This document shows positions 41,670 to 50,191 of a DNA stretch of 64,000 nucleotides, piece by piece. The translations under genes were made by a program, and so were the position numbers. This DNA comes from Bacillota bacterium (GTDB lineage Bacteria; Bacillota; Clostridia; Acetivibrionales; DTU013), in assembly GCA_023411575.1 (NCBI GenBank), contig JAEYOP010000071.1, positions 62,001 to 126,000 of the forward strand, in the 5' to 3' direction. The notes under the pieces were generated by a model that made no database searches, had not been told where the DNA came from, and worked only from the letters and a program-made list of their open reading frames with translations. Within the stretch, counting starts at the first letter, position 1, and every line of letters begins with the position of its first letter.

Positions 41670-44111
41670 ATGAAGGCTGTCATTATGGCCGGCGGCGAGG
41701 GGACGCGGCTCAGACCGTTAACCTGCGGCAGGCCCAAGCCCATGGTCCCGGTTGTCAACAAGCCGGTCATGGAGCATATTATCGAATTGCTTTGGAAGCA
41801 TCACATAAAAGACGTGGCCGTAACGCTCCAATATCTGCCGGACCTGATCCGGGAGTATTTTGACGATGGGAATGCATTCGGAATGAAGCTGAAATATTAC
41901 GTGGAGCCAAAACCGCTGGGGACGGCCGGCAGTGTGAAAAACGCGGAGGAATTTCTGGACGACACGTTTCTGGTGATAAGCGGGGATGCGCTGACGGATA
42001 TTGACCTGGGAAAAGCGGTTGCATTCCATAAAGAAAAAGGAGCAATGGCAACGCTGGTGCTGAAAAGAGTGGATATTCCCCTGGAGTACGGGGTGGTGGT
42101 GACGGATTCCAGCGGCAGGATCGTCCGCTTTCTGGAAAAACCGAGCTGGGGCGAGGTCTTCAGCGATACGGTGAACACGGGGATTTACATCCTTTCTCCG
42201 GAAATATTCCGCTATATTAAAAGCGACGCGCCTTTTGACTTCAGCAAGGACCTGTTCCCGGTCCTGATGAAGGAAAACAAACCTTTATACGGCTATATCA
42301 CGGAGGAATACTGGTGCGACATCGGCGACATTTCCGCCTATATGCAGGCGAACATGGACGTTCTGAACGGCAAGGCAAAGGTAGCCATTGCCGGCAGGGA
42401 AATTGCCAGGGGCGTGTGGGTCGGCAGGGATACGGTGGTGGAAGAGGGGGTCCATTTCGAGGCGCCGTGCATCATAGGCTCGGGCTGCCACATCGGCCCG
42501 GACACGAAGATCGGCAGGTTTACGGTCATCGGGGACAACAACCTGGTTTCGGGGCAATGCAGTATAAAAAGAAGCATAATATGGCGAAATTGCAGCATCA
42601 ATCCCGATGTTCAGCTGCGGGGAAATATCGTCTGCAATCATGTCCACCTGAAACGGGGCATGTCCGCCTACGAACACTCCGTGATTGGGGATTACTCCAT
42701 TATCGGCGAGCATGCGACAATCCGGCCGGGGGTGAAAATATGGCCGGATAAAACAGTAGGGCAGGGAATGGAGGTCAATTCCAATCTGGTCTGGGGATCC
42801 CGGATCGGCCGCCAGCTGTTCGGCAACAGGGGAGTCGCTGGGGAAATCAACACCGAGATCACGCCGGAATTCGCCGCGAGGCTGGGCGCCGCCTATGGCG
42901 CCGTCAACGGCAACAAGGGGGCGATCGGGATCAGCTGCGACGATTCGCCCGCCGCCATGATGATCATGAGCGCGTTTCTTTCGGGCATATTGTCGTCGGG
43001 CGTGCTGGTAAACGACTTCGGCAGGCTGCTTCTGCCTGCGATGCGCATGGCGGTGAGGTTTTACAGGCTGGACGGCGGAGTGCACATCAGCACCTGCGCC
43101 GGGGCAAGCTCCCGGATGATGATCGACTTTTTCGACAGGAAGGGCAGCAATATCGACCGGGCCATGGAAAAGAAAGTGGAAAACGTTTTTATAAGGGACG
43201 ATTTCAACCGGTGCGGCGAGGATTGCCTGAAAAGCGTAAAAAAAATAAACGGCTTCAATGAGTTCTACCTCAAAAACATCCTGAACAGTGTGAAAACAAG
43301 CCGGATGGAGTATAAAATCGCCCTGTGCGCCGGATCGCCCTTTATTGGCGGCATGATCACGAATATGCTGGAGGAGCTGGGATGCACGGTGGAGCAGTAC
43401 TGCGGCGAAGCCCAATTCGAACAGCTGTCGGGAGTCGGGCAGTTCTGCAGCCATGTGCGGCATGGCCGGTTCGATCTGGGGGTGTCCATCGAGGAATCCT
43501 GTGAAAAGCTGATGCTGGTGGACGCCGGCGGAAGATTGATTACGGACGATATGTTTATTGCCTTGATCTCCATTGTCCTGTTCAAGTCGGTGAAGGGCAG
43601 GACAGTCGTGGTGCCCGTCTCGGCAAGCGGCGCGGTCGATAAGCTGGCCGATCGGTTTGAGGGCAGAGTGGTTCGGACCAAAACCGCCGCCCGCGACATT
43701 ATGGGCAGACTCCTGGGGAGGGATGCCAAGGAAGAACTCCTGGAGCAGTTCACAATGCATTTTGACGCGGTGGCCGGGCTGGTCAAGCTGCTGGATTTCA
43801 TGGCAGCCAGCCGGATTACCCTGTCGGGCCTGGCGGACATGATTCCGGAAATCCACATGCACAGGCAGGAGGTCGAATGCAGTTGGGACGCCAAAGGAAA
43901 GGTCATCCGAAGGCTGATCCAGGAAAATACCGGAGGGAAAGTGGAAACCCTGGAAGGGGTAAAGGTCTATAACGACAATGGATGGGTGCTTGTTCTGCCG
44001 GATGCGGAAAAACCGGTATGCAATGTGATCGGAGAGGGAGTAAGCGCCGAATTTGCCGAGGAATTGACGAATATTTATGCGCGGAAGGTACGGGAAATAA
44101 GCCGCAGTTAG
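41670..44111 (+). CDS. Nucleotidyltransferase fused to a degenerate phosphomannomutase domain
   Basis: 813 residues from the ATG at 41670 (GAAGGG 8 bp upstream; the ATG at 41661 is too near it). Residues 1-230: NTP transferase with AGGEGTRLRPLT and ISGDALTDID, the mannose-1-phosphate guanylyltransferase (GCD1/ManC-type) pattern. Residues 245-375: left-handed beta-helix hexapeptide repeats. Residues 375-813: phosphohexomutase fold, but the phosphoserine loop TASHNP is replaced by STCAGASSR and the metal loop DGDGDR is missing. It may make GDP-mannose, with the mutase part regulatory or structural. Followed by GC-rich hairpins. Confidence 0.85.
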   Translation: MKAVIMAGGEGTRLRPLTCGRPKPMVPVVNKPVMEHIIELLWKHHIKDVAVTLQYLPDLIREYFDDGNAFGMKLKYYVEPKPLGTAGSVKNAEEFLDDTFLVISGDALTDIDLGKAVAFHKEKGAMATLVLKRVDIPLEYGVVVTDSSGRIVRFLEKPSWGEVFSDTVNTGIYILSPEIFRYIKSDAPFDFSKDLFPVLMKENKPLYGYITEEYWCDIGDISAYMQANMDVLNGKAKVAIAGREIARGVWVGRDTVVEEGVHFEAPCIIGSGCHIGPDTKIGRFTVIGDNNLVSGQCSIKRSIIWRNCSINPDVQLRGNIVCNHVHLKRGMSAYEHSVIGDYSIIGEHATIRPGVKIWPDKTVGQGMEVNSNLVWGSRIGRQLFGNRGVAGEINTEITPEFAARLGAAYGAVNGNKGAIGISCDDSPAAMMIMSAFLSGILSSGVLVNDFGRLLLPAMRMAVRFYRLDGGVHISTCAGASSRMMIDFFDRKGSNIDRAMEKKVENVFIRDDFNRCGEDCLKSVKKINGFNEFYLKNILNSVKTSRMEYKIALCAGSPFIGGMITNMLEELGCTVEQYCGEAQFEQLSGVGQFCSHVRHGRFDLGVSIEESCEKLMLVDAGGRLITDDMFIALISIVLFKSVKGRTVVVPVSASGAVDKLADRFEGRVVRTKTAARDIMGRLLGRDAKEELLEQFTMHFDAVAGLVKLLDFMAASRITLSGLADMIPEIHMHRQEVECSWDAKGKVIRRLIQENTGGKVETLEGVKVYNDNGWVLVLPDAEKPVCNVIGEGVSAEFAEELTNIYARKVREISRS

Positions 44112-44160
44112 GCGCAGACGGGCCGAGACGGCCGGACCGGGATGGACGGAACGGAGCTGG

Positions 44161-44196
44161 CGGGACAGGGGATCATACGGACATCCTCCTGTCCCG
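44161..44196 (+). terminator. GC-rich hairpin after the nucleotidyltransferase gene
   Basis: CGGGACAGG at 44161-44169 pairs with CCTGTCCCG at 44188-44196. A strong stem but no T tract; perhaps a processing hairpin or part of a weak terminator. Confidence 0.4.
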
Positions 44197-44205
44197 GCCG
44201 GCCTT

Positions 44206-44250
44206 AGAACCTGCTTAGCATCTGTTGGCGCCCCCAGATACGAAACAGGT
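44206..44250. repeat. Inverted repeat, possible bidirectional terminator
   Basis: AGAACCTG at 44206-44213 pairs with CAGGTTCT at 44243-44250; an inner ATCTG/CAGAT pair and GGCGCC core add to the fold. It lies between two convergent genes. Confidence 0.5.
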
Positions 44251-44252
44251 TC

Positions 44253-44585
44253 TTACATTTCACCTACGGGGTCGTAGGATTCCTCCGGTTCTTCTTCAAA
44301 GTACACATCGATATACATCAATCCTTCGGAGCCAGGTGCTGCAGGCATTGCAGGCTTGCTGCGGAATGCGGCCCTGAATTCGAATTCCGGTTCCGCGATC
44401 CGGTCCCGGGCGGTTTTATCCGGAGCCAGCTCTTCGGCCCGGTACAGCCCGTATTCCTGCAGACGGCCCGCAAAAGCCTCGAATTCTTCCATGTAATTTA
44501 CTTCCAGATGAGGAATCGAGCCCGCTTTCATGGCTTCCGCGACTTCGCGGACCTCTCCCGTCTGAAATCGTATTTCCCTGAACAT
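44253..44585 (-). CDS. Orphan 110-residue protein
   Basis: Strong ribosome site TGGAGGTG just upstream of the ATG. The protein begins FREIRFQTGEVREVAEAMK, has an acidic middle and ends in VYFEEEPEESYDP. No membrane helix or signal is seen and I recognise no family. The real ribosome site and unbroken frame support a true gene. Confidence 0.6.
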   Translation of the reverse strand: MFREIRFQTGEVREVAEAMKAGSIPHLEVNYMEEFEAFAGRLQEYGLYRAEELAPDKTARDRIAEPEFEFRAAFRSKPAMPAAPGSEGLMYIDVYFEEEPEESYDPVGEM

Positions 44586-44616
44586 ATTATGTCACCTCCA
44601 AATTGTCCATTTCCTA

Positions 44617-44775
44617 AGGGATGACCGAATCATAAAAACGGATTCTTGAGCGAGGGATTTTTCGTCCTTACAAGGCGGAGGAAGGCGCAATAACTGTTTT
44701 ATTGCAACTGACGACAACGAAGTAAGGGCGGAAAATAACCGCTCCAGAACCGGAATTTATGATTCGGTCATTCCT
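44617..44775. repeat. 159-bp near-perfect inverted repeat (MITE-like element)
   Basis: The outer arms AGGGATGACCGAATCATAAA (44617-44636) and TTTATGATTCGGTCATTCCT (44756-44775) match at 19 of 20 positions when inverted. The symmetry continues inwards: GAGCG/CGCTC, CGTCCTTAC/GTAAGGGCG, and GCAATAAC/TTATTGC. The whole could fold into one long hairpin. No coding potential. A 47-bp relative is at 54772-54818. Confidence 0.75.
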
Positions 44776-44921
44776 AATATACCCCGAATACTATACACCA
44801 TAACAAAATTTGCGGCAATGATATTCCGGAGCAATCGAAAAATCTGTTCCGATTCTTTCGGCAAAGTCCGGCGGTTTTACGATTTTTGCCGGAAGATTTA
44901 TCGGAAGAGATTGTTCCCCAC

Positions 44922-44950
44922 TTGAAATAAACTGTTTTTATCAGTAGAAT
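44922..44950 (+). promoter_or_regulatory. Sigma-A promoter for the DUF881 genes
   Basis: -35 TTGAAA (44922-44927) and -10 TAGAAT (44945-44950) with a 17-bp spacer, 38 bp before the first start codon. Confidence 0.75.
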
Positions 44951-44987
44951 TGAGTATATGCGGACCGAATATCCGCAGGAGGATTAA

Positions 44988-45734
44988 TTGTCGGGAAACG
45001 GGGAGCGTATGAAGAAAAACGGGAGCCAGTATATATTCCTTATTGTTTTTCTGATTTTCGGTATTGTCGTCGCACTGCAGGTCAAAAGCACCCTGTATGC
45101 GAAGAAGCTGAACGCTTCAAGCATGCTCAGCGCCGATACGCTCAAGGAGGAGCTCGTCCGGACCCAGAAGGAAACGGACGAACTGAAAGCGGCAATTGAC
45201 GACAACCTTGTCATTATGAACGAAACCATCAAATCCTTCATCGACCAGCAAAAAGACTACCAGCTGGCGGGGGACTGGGAGCAGGTCAAGCTCAGCTCCG
45301 GCCTTGTCGACGTAAAAGGTCCCGGCATCACCATAAAGCTGGACGACGCGCCGGCCCGGCAGCCGGACACGCCGGACAACTGGCTGATCATCCATGACCA
45401 GGATATCAAGGTGATCCTGAACGAGCTGAAAAAAGCGGGCGCCCAGGCCATTGCCATCAACGGCGAGCGGATCGTCCCCATGAGCGAGCAGGTTTGCGCC
45501 GGCCCCACCATCATGATCAACGACAACAGGCATTCCGTGCCGTATGTCATCGAAGCGATCGGAGATCCCAACCTGCTTTACGAAAGCGTCAGCACCTGCA
45601 GCAGGGTGGCCGAGATGACGGAATTCAACATAAGGGTGGAAATCGAAAAGGTAAAGGAAATAAAGCTTGCCAAGTTCACCGGAGCGGGCAAGCTGGACAG
45701 GTATATATCGGGACTGGAGGAAGTCAAGAAATGA
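44988..45734 (+). CDS. DUF881 protein, first of two
   Basis: 248 residues from a TTG at 44988 with AGGAGGA upstream; an ATG at 45009 with GGGGAG close by is an alternative. One membrane helix (about 14-30), a coiled coil (about 45-85) and the DUF881 core (ITIKLDDAPARQPDTPDNWLIIHDQDIKVILNELKKAGAQAIAINGERI, to the end). DUF881 (YlxW/YlxX-like) proteins are found near cell-division or sporulation genes in Firmicutes; biochemical role unknown. Overlaps the next gene by 4 bp (ATGA). Confidence 0.88.
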   Translation: MSGNGERMKKNGSQYIFLIVFLIFGIVVALQVKSTLYAKKLNASSMLSADTLKEELVRTQKETDELKAAIDDNLVIMNETIKSFIDQQKDYQLAGDWEQVKLSSGLVDVKGPGITIKLDDAPARQPDTPDNWLIIHDQDIKVILNELKKAGAQAIAINGERIVPMSEQVCAGPTIMINDNRHSVPYVIEAIGDPNLLYESVSTCSRVAEMTEFNIRVEIEKVKEIKLAKFTGAGKLDRYISGLEEVKK

Positions 45735-46426
45735 AAATAGCCAGGAACATCGCGATGACCATAGTATGTATCCTTCTGGGCATTATGCTGGCGCTGCAGT
45801 ATAAAAGCATCAACTACAATCAGAGCATAGCCGCCTATGAAAACAAGAGGCTGGATGAGCTCAAGGACGAGCTGATCAAGCTGCAGGAGCAGAAAAATTC
45901 CCTTCAGGAAAGGCTCAAGCAGCTGGAAAAGGACAACCAGACCTACGCCAATGCAAAAGCCGGCGACAGCGCGGCGGCACAGCAGCTCAAGGACGACCTC
46001 AACAAGGCCAAGATTTTCGCGGGCCTGGTGGACGTGAAGGGAAAAGGCATCATCGTCACGCTGGACAATAACGCCTTTATCCGGGTCGAGGATTATGATA
46101 TCCTCAATGTGGTAAACGAGCTCAGGGCGGCCGGGGCCCAGGCCATCTCCGTCAACGACGAACGGATCGTCGGAATGACCGAGATCCGGGAGGCCGGCCA
46201 GTACATCATGATCAACGGAAAGCAATTTGAGGCTCCATTCACCATAAAGGCCATATCCGATCCCGATGACCTGGATCGCTCTCTGACGCTTATCGGCGGC
46301 GTTGTCGAGGGGCTTGAGGAAGCGCAGCTGAACGTGGCCATCAAAAAGGCGGATGAAGTCGTCATCAAGCAGTTTGTCAACGACGGCACCGCCATTAAGA
46401 CGAACCTTCTCCAGCCGGTGGAATAG
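45731..46426 (+). CDS. DUF881 protein, second of two
   Basis: 231 residues, same layout as the preceding protein: membrane helix (about 7-23), coiled coil (about 30-72) and DUF881 domain with VDVKGKGIIVTLD, DILNVVNELRAAGAQAISVNDERI and YIMINGKQFEAPFTIKAI. It is a paralogue by tandem duplication. GGAGG lies ten bases upstream. The pair is ended by a hairpin at 46485. Confidence 0.9.
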   Translation: MKIARNIAMTIVCILLGIMLALQYKSINYNQSIAAYENKRLDELKDELIKLQEQKNSLQERLKQLEKDNQTYANAKAGDSAAAQQLKDDLNKAKIFAGLVDVKGKGIIVTLDNNAFIRVEDYDILNVVNELRAAGAQAISVNDERIVGMTEIREAGQYIMINGKQFEAPFTIKAISDPDDLDRSLTLIGGVVEGLEEAQLNVAIKKADEVVIKQFVNDGTAIKTNLLQPVE

Positions 46427-46484
46427 CGGAAAGTTCAAGGCATTATTTCAACCCTTCTCTAATATGAATATAAAGTAGGCGCAC

Positions 46485-46536
46485 AAGCCTTGACTTGGAA
46501 GGTGGTCCGGAAGGACGTCCAAGCCGGGGCTTTTTT
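46485..46536 (+). terminator. Terminator after the DUF881 pair
   Basis: CTTGGA (46494-46499) pairs with TCCAAG (46518-46523), extended by AAGCC/GGGCTT and followed by T6. It lies upstream of the deacetylase start. Confidence 0.75.
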
Positions 46537-46590
46537 CAGCCCTGTGGTTTTATGGGCGGAAAACGGATTCCTTTCAGGGGAGGACGCTGT

Positions 46591-47610
46591 ATGAATCGTT
46601 TTTTTCGTTGTGCGGCAGCTATTTGGACCCGTATTTTTCCGGCCCTGCTGCTGGCGGCACTATTCTTTTTTGCATTATCCATGGCCGCTTTAATCCTTTC
46701 CGGCTGCAGTCCGACGCAGCGCGATGCCGCGGCGGACCGGAAATCCGGAGGGAGCGATCCCGGCGGAGTATATTCCAGCGATTTCAAGGATCTAAAACTG
46801 GAAGTGGAGGTCAGCGGGAGGCTGTCGGAGGGAAACGGCGATGTGCCGACCCAGGAGCATGTGGACGTCGTCATCGGTGAAGCGGCTTACAGCGGCGTAC
46901 CGAGCAACAAGCTTCTCCGGTGGGGGATTTCCAGAAGGACCGGAAACCAGCCGCCGGCTGCCGATCCGGGAGCGCCCCAGTTGCTGAAGGAGTACGGTGG
47001 GGCCTATATCGGCGATGTTACCCAGAAAAGAATCTACCTTACGTTTGACGAAGGCTATGAAAACGGATATACTCCTTTGATCCTGGACACGCTGAAAGCC
47101 CACGGCGTCCGGGCGGTTTTTTTCATCACGGGGCCCTATTTAAAAGGCCATGAGGACCTGGTCCGCAGAATGGTGGAGGAAGGGCATTTGGTCGGAAATC
47201 ACACGATACACCATCCGAGCCTGCCCGAGCTGGACGACAAAAGCCTGGAGGAGGAAGTGGCGGGCCTGGGCAGCGCTTTCCGGGACAAATTCGGGGAAAA
47301 CATGAAATTCCTCCGGCCCCCCAAGGGGGAGTACAGCGAGCGCACGCTTTCACAAACACAACAAATGGGGTATTGCAACCTTTTCTGGAGCTTTGCATAT
47401 GATGACTGGTACCGTGACCGAATACGGGGTCCGGAGTACGCCCGGGACATCGTGATGCGCAACCTGCATAACGGAGCCGTTCTGCTCCTTCATGCCGTCT
47501 CAAAGGATAATGCGGATGCGCTGGACAGCATCATCAGGGGAGCGGGGGAAATGGGCTACACTATTGGTGATCCGCAGGAACTGCTGCCACCGGAACAGGT
47601 TGGGAACTGA
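46591..47610 (+). CDS. PdaA-like polysaccharide deacetylase (cortex muramic lactam pathway)
   Basis: 339 residues from the ATG at 46591 (GGGGAGGA upstream). Signal with lipobox-like LSGC (C39), then a NodB domain (about 150-330). Motif 1 is LTFDEGYENGY, the form seen in PdaA instead of FDDG; motif 2 is GNHTIHHPS (His pair for metal); motif 3 is RPPKGEYS. PdaA removes the N-acetyl group so that muramic-delta-lactam forms in spore cortex. The neighbouring yqfC and yqfD genes, also sporulation genes, support this. Gene name pdaA is likely but not proven. Confidence 0.8.
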   Translation: MNRFFRCAAAIWTRIFPALLLAALFFFALSMAALILSGCSPTQRDAAADRKSGGSDPGGVYSSDFKDLKLEVEVSGRLSEGNGDVPTQEHVDVVIGEAAYSGVPSNKLLRWGISRRTGNQPPAADPGAPQLLKEYGGAYIGDVTQKRIYLTFDEGYENGYTPLILDTLKAHGVRAVFFITGPYLKGHEDLVRRMVEEGHLVGNHTIHHPSLPELDDKSLEEEVAGLGSAFRDKFGENMKFLRPPKGEYSERTLSQTQQMGYCNLFWSFAYDDWYRDRIRGPEYARDIVMRNLHNGAVLLLHAVSKDNADALDSIIRGAGEMGYTIGDPQELLPPEQVGN

Positions 47611-47614
47611 TCGT

Positions 47615-47932
47615 ATGTCGAAGAAGTCCGGCAAAAAGAAAATGAAGGAAGAAATTCCGGAAAAGAAATTGAGGGAAAAGTTCACCGAGCTGCTGGAATT
47701 GCCCAAGGAACTGGTACTGGATCTCCCGAAAATCACGATTGTCGGGGACGGCGACATGATGGTGGAGAACTACAAAAGCGTCATGGAGTACGGAAAGGCG
47801 CGCATCCGTCTGAATACCGGCCTGGGGGTCGTCAAGGTGACGGGAGCGGGGCTTCTCATAAAGGAAATCACCTCGGAGGACATTATCGTATCCGGGGAAA
47901 TTCATTCGCTGGAATTCATAAAATCCATATAA
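47615..47932 (+). CDS. yqfC: Sporulation protein YqfC
   Basis: 105 residues. A basic N terminus, then ELLELPKELVLDLPKITIVGDGDMMVENYKSVMEYG and IRLNTGLGVVKVTGAGL..ITSEDIIVSGEI, characteristic of YqfC, a small sigma-E-dependent sporulation protein of unknown mechanism. It starts 4 bp after the deacetylase; yqfD follows. Confidence 0.92.
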   Translation: MSKKSGKKKMKEEIPEKKLREKFTELLELPKELVLDLPKITIVGDGDMMVENYKSVMEYGKARIRLNTGLGVVKVTGAGLLIKEITSEDIIVSGEIHSLEFIKSI

Positions 47933-47994
47933 AAGCCCGGCGGAATAAAGCTCGGCGAAAAGATCCGAAAATCGGACGGAACGGAGTGAAACTC

Positions 47995-49188
47995 TTGTTG
48001 CTTCTCAGATTGTGGAATTATCTTCGGGGATATGTTATTATAATAGTCGAAGGTTATTTTGTGGAGAAATTCATCAATATTTGCACGCGCAGACAGATAC
48101 TGCTATGGGATGTGGTCCTCCAGCAGGACCAGGCGGTCACCATGAAGCTGAGCATAAACGGCTTCAAAATGCTCCGGCCGATCGCCCGCAAGACAAAATG
48201 CAGGGTGAGGCTGCTGAGCAAGATCGGACTGCCCTTCGTGTTCAACCGGTACCGGAGGCGCAAGGCTTTTTTTGCCGGGGCGCTGCTGTTTATCCTTTCG
48301 GTCTACGCCATGACGTCCTTCATCTGGAGCGTGGACATTACGGGAAACAAGGAGCTGCCGGCGGGCGAGCTGGAGCGGGCGTTGGCGGGCTACGGGATCC
48401 GGACGGGAGTGCTGAAGTATACGATCGATACGGATAAAGCCGCCTCGCAGATGCTGCTGGAGCGGAAGGAAATCACCTGGATCAGCATCAGTGTCAGCGG
48501 CACAAGGGTGAAGGTGGACCTGAGGGAACGGATCAAAATCCCGGAGATCATCCCGAACGACGTGCCCTGCGATGTGGTGGCGACAAAGGACGGAATGATA
48601 AAGCGTGTGATCGCCACCGCGGGCGTGGAGGCCGTCGGCGAGGGGGATACCGTCCGGAAGGGGCAGGTCCTGATCAGCGGGAAGATCCCGCTGAAGGAGG
48701 ATGAAAAGAAATTCAAGCTGGTCCACGCCATGGGGTCGGTCCCGGCGAGGACCTGGTACGAGGAGACGGAGCCCGTGGTCCTTTCCAGGGTCGAGCGGCT
48801 GGAAACCGGAAAAGTTGTTCATACTTATACCCTGAACCTGTTTTCCTGGAAGCTGGACCTGCTGCACAGGAAGCCGAAGTTCGAGGAGTTCCGGTATTCG
48901 GAAGAGAAGAAAAAGCTATCTGTGGGAGAGAACCTGGTTTTCCCCATCGAGTGGGTAACCGGCAGCTATATAGAGGAGAGACCCATAACGGCGCATATTA
49001 ACGAAGAGGATGCCAGAAATCAAGCCGCGTCGGCAGCCTATAAAAGGATCCTGGAAAAGATCCCGGAGGGGGCCGGCATTGTAAAAAAGGATATAAAATT
49101 CGTTCAGGAAGAAAACGGCACCGCCGCCAAGGTCATGGTGGAGTGCGTCGAAGATATCGGAATGTCCAGAAAGATCGGAGGAAATTGA
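47995..49188 (+). CDS. yqfD: Sporulation protein YqfD
   Basis: 397 residues from a TTG at 47995; GGAG lies 8 bp before it, while a GTG at 47986 would overlap that site. The opening LLRLWNYLRGYVIIIVEGYF, a membrane segment (about 90-110) and the C-terminal half (VPCDVVATKDGMIKRVIATAGVEAVGEGDTVRKGQVLISG) match YqfD of Firmicutes, a membrane protein needed for efficient sporulation; its activity is unknown. It ends 1 bp before phoH. Confidence 0.92.
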   Translation: MLLLRLWNYLRGYVIIIVEGYFVEKFINICTRRQILLWDVVLQQDQAVTMKLSINGFKMLRPIARKTKCRVRLLSKIGLPFVFNRYRRRKAFFAGALLFILSVYAMTSFIWSVDITGNKELPAGELERALAGYGIRTGVLKYTIDTDKAASQMLLERKEITWISISVSGTRVKVDLRERIKIPEIIPNDVPCDVVATKDGMIKRVIATAGVEAVGEGDTVRKGQVLISGKIPLKEDEKKFKLVHAMGSVPARTWYEETEPVVLSRVERLETGKVVHTYTLNLFSWKLDLLHRKPKFEEFRYSEEKKKLSVGENLVFPIEWVTGSYIEERPITAHINEEDARNQAASAAYKRILEKIPEGAGIVKKDIKFVQEENGTAAKVMVECVEDIGMSRKIGGN

Positions 49189-50157
49189 TTGGACGACAGA
49201 ATGGAAAAGACAATTGAGTTTGACAAGATCGAACACGCTATAAACCTATTCGGCAATTTCGACGAAAACGCAAGGATCATCGAGGAGGGCCTCGACGTAA
49301 AGCTCCTTTCCAGAGATGATGAAATACGGCTCTCAGGAGACCGGGACAATATCGAAAAGGCGTCCGCCGTCATTGAAAGGCTCATGTCGGTGGCGGCCCA
49401 GAACGAACCGATTACGAAGCAGACCGTCAGCTATCTCGTCAATCTTGCGGCGGACGGCCAGATGGACAAGGTGCGGGAATTTCCCGGCGATTACATCTGC
49501 CTGACGGCGAGGGGAAGACAGATCAAATCGAAAACCCATGGACAGAAGCGCTATGTGAATGCGATCAAGGAGAATACGGTGGTGTTCGGAATCGGGCCCG
49601 CCGGCACCGGAAAGACCTTCCTTGCCGTCGCCATGGCCGTTAACGCGTTCCGGGACAAGCAAGTCAACCGGATCATCCTGACCCGCCCCGCCGTGGAAGC
49701 GGGCGAAAAACTCGGCTTCCTGCCCGGCGATCTGCAGAACAAGGTCGATCCCTACCTCCGGCCGCTTTATGACGCGCTGTATGAGATCATGGGCGCCGAA
49801 ACCTATCAGAAATACCTTGAAAAGGGAATGATCGAGATTGCGCCCCTGGCCTACATGCGCGGGCGTACCCTCGACGATTCCTTCATCATCCTGGACGAAG
49901 CCCAGAATACCACGCCGGAACAGATGAAAATGTTCCTGACCCGGATCGGCTTCGGCTCGAAAGCGGTGGTGACGGGCGATATTACCCAGATCGATCTGCC
50001 CGGGGACAAGAAGTCCGGCTTGAAGGAGGTCCCTAAAATACTCAAGGAGATCGAAGGGCTTGAGTTTATTTATTTAACGGAAAAAGACGTTGTGAGACAT
50101 GAACTTGTACAGAAAATAATCAAGGCATACGAGCGGTTTGAATCGCACAAGGCTTGA
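49189..50157 (+). CDS. PhoH-family ATPase (YbeZ/PhoL type)
   Basis: 322 residues, TTG start after GGAGG, beginning directly after the yqfD stop. A KH-like N-terminal region (about 1-110) and P-loop ATPase domain: Walker A GPAGTGKTF, then LTRPAVEAGEKLGFLPGDL, and Walker B with ILDEAQNT. In many bacteria it is adjacent to ybeY and probably acts in rRNA maturation or stress-related RNA work; exact role unsettled. Confidence 0.93.
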   Translation: MDDRMEKTIEFDKIEHAINLFGNFDENARIIEEGLDVKLLSRDDEIRLSGDRDNIEKASAVIERLMSVAAQNEPITKQTVSYLVNLAADGQMDKVREFPGDYICLTARGRQIKSKTHGQKRYVNAIKENTVVFGIGPAGTGKTFLAVAMAVNAFRDKQVNRIILTRPAVEAGEKLGFLPGDLQNKVDPYLRPLYDALYEIMGAETYQKYLEKGMIEIAPLAYMRGRTLDDSFIILDEAQNTTPEQMKMFLTRIGFGSKAVVTGDITQIDLPGDKKSGLKEVPKILKEIEGLEFIYLTEKDVVRHELVQKIIKAYERFESHKA

Positions 50158-50191
50158 CTGCCTTGCTGCAAGAGGACAGGGGGCATTGTCT

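Noticed and set aside
42285..43862. 525-residue minus-strand ORF in the nucleotidyltransferase gene
   Set aside because: Overlaps a well-identified gene; residue mix rich in His, Asp and Pro with no domain.
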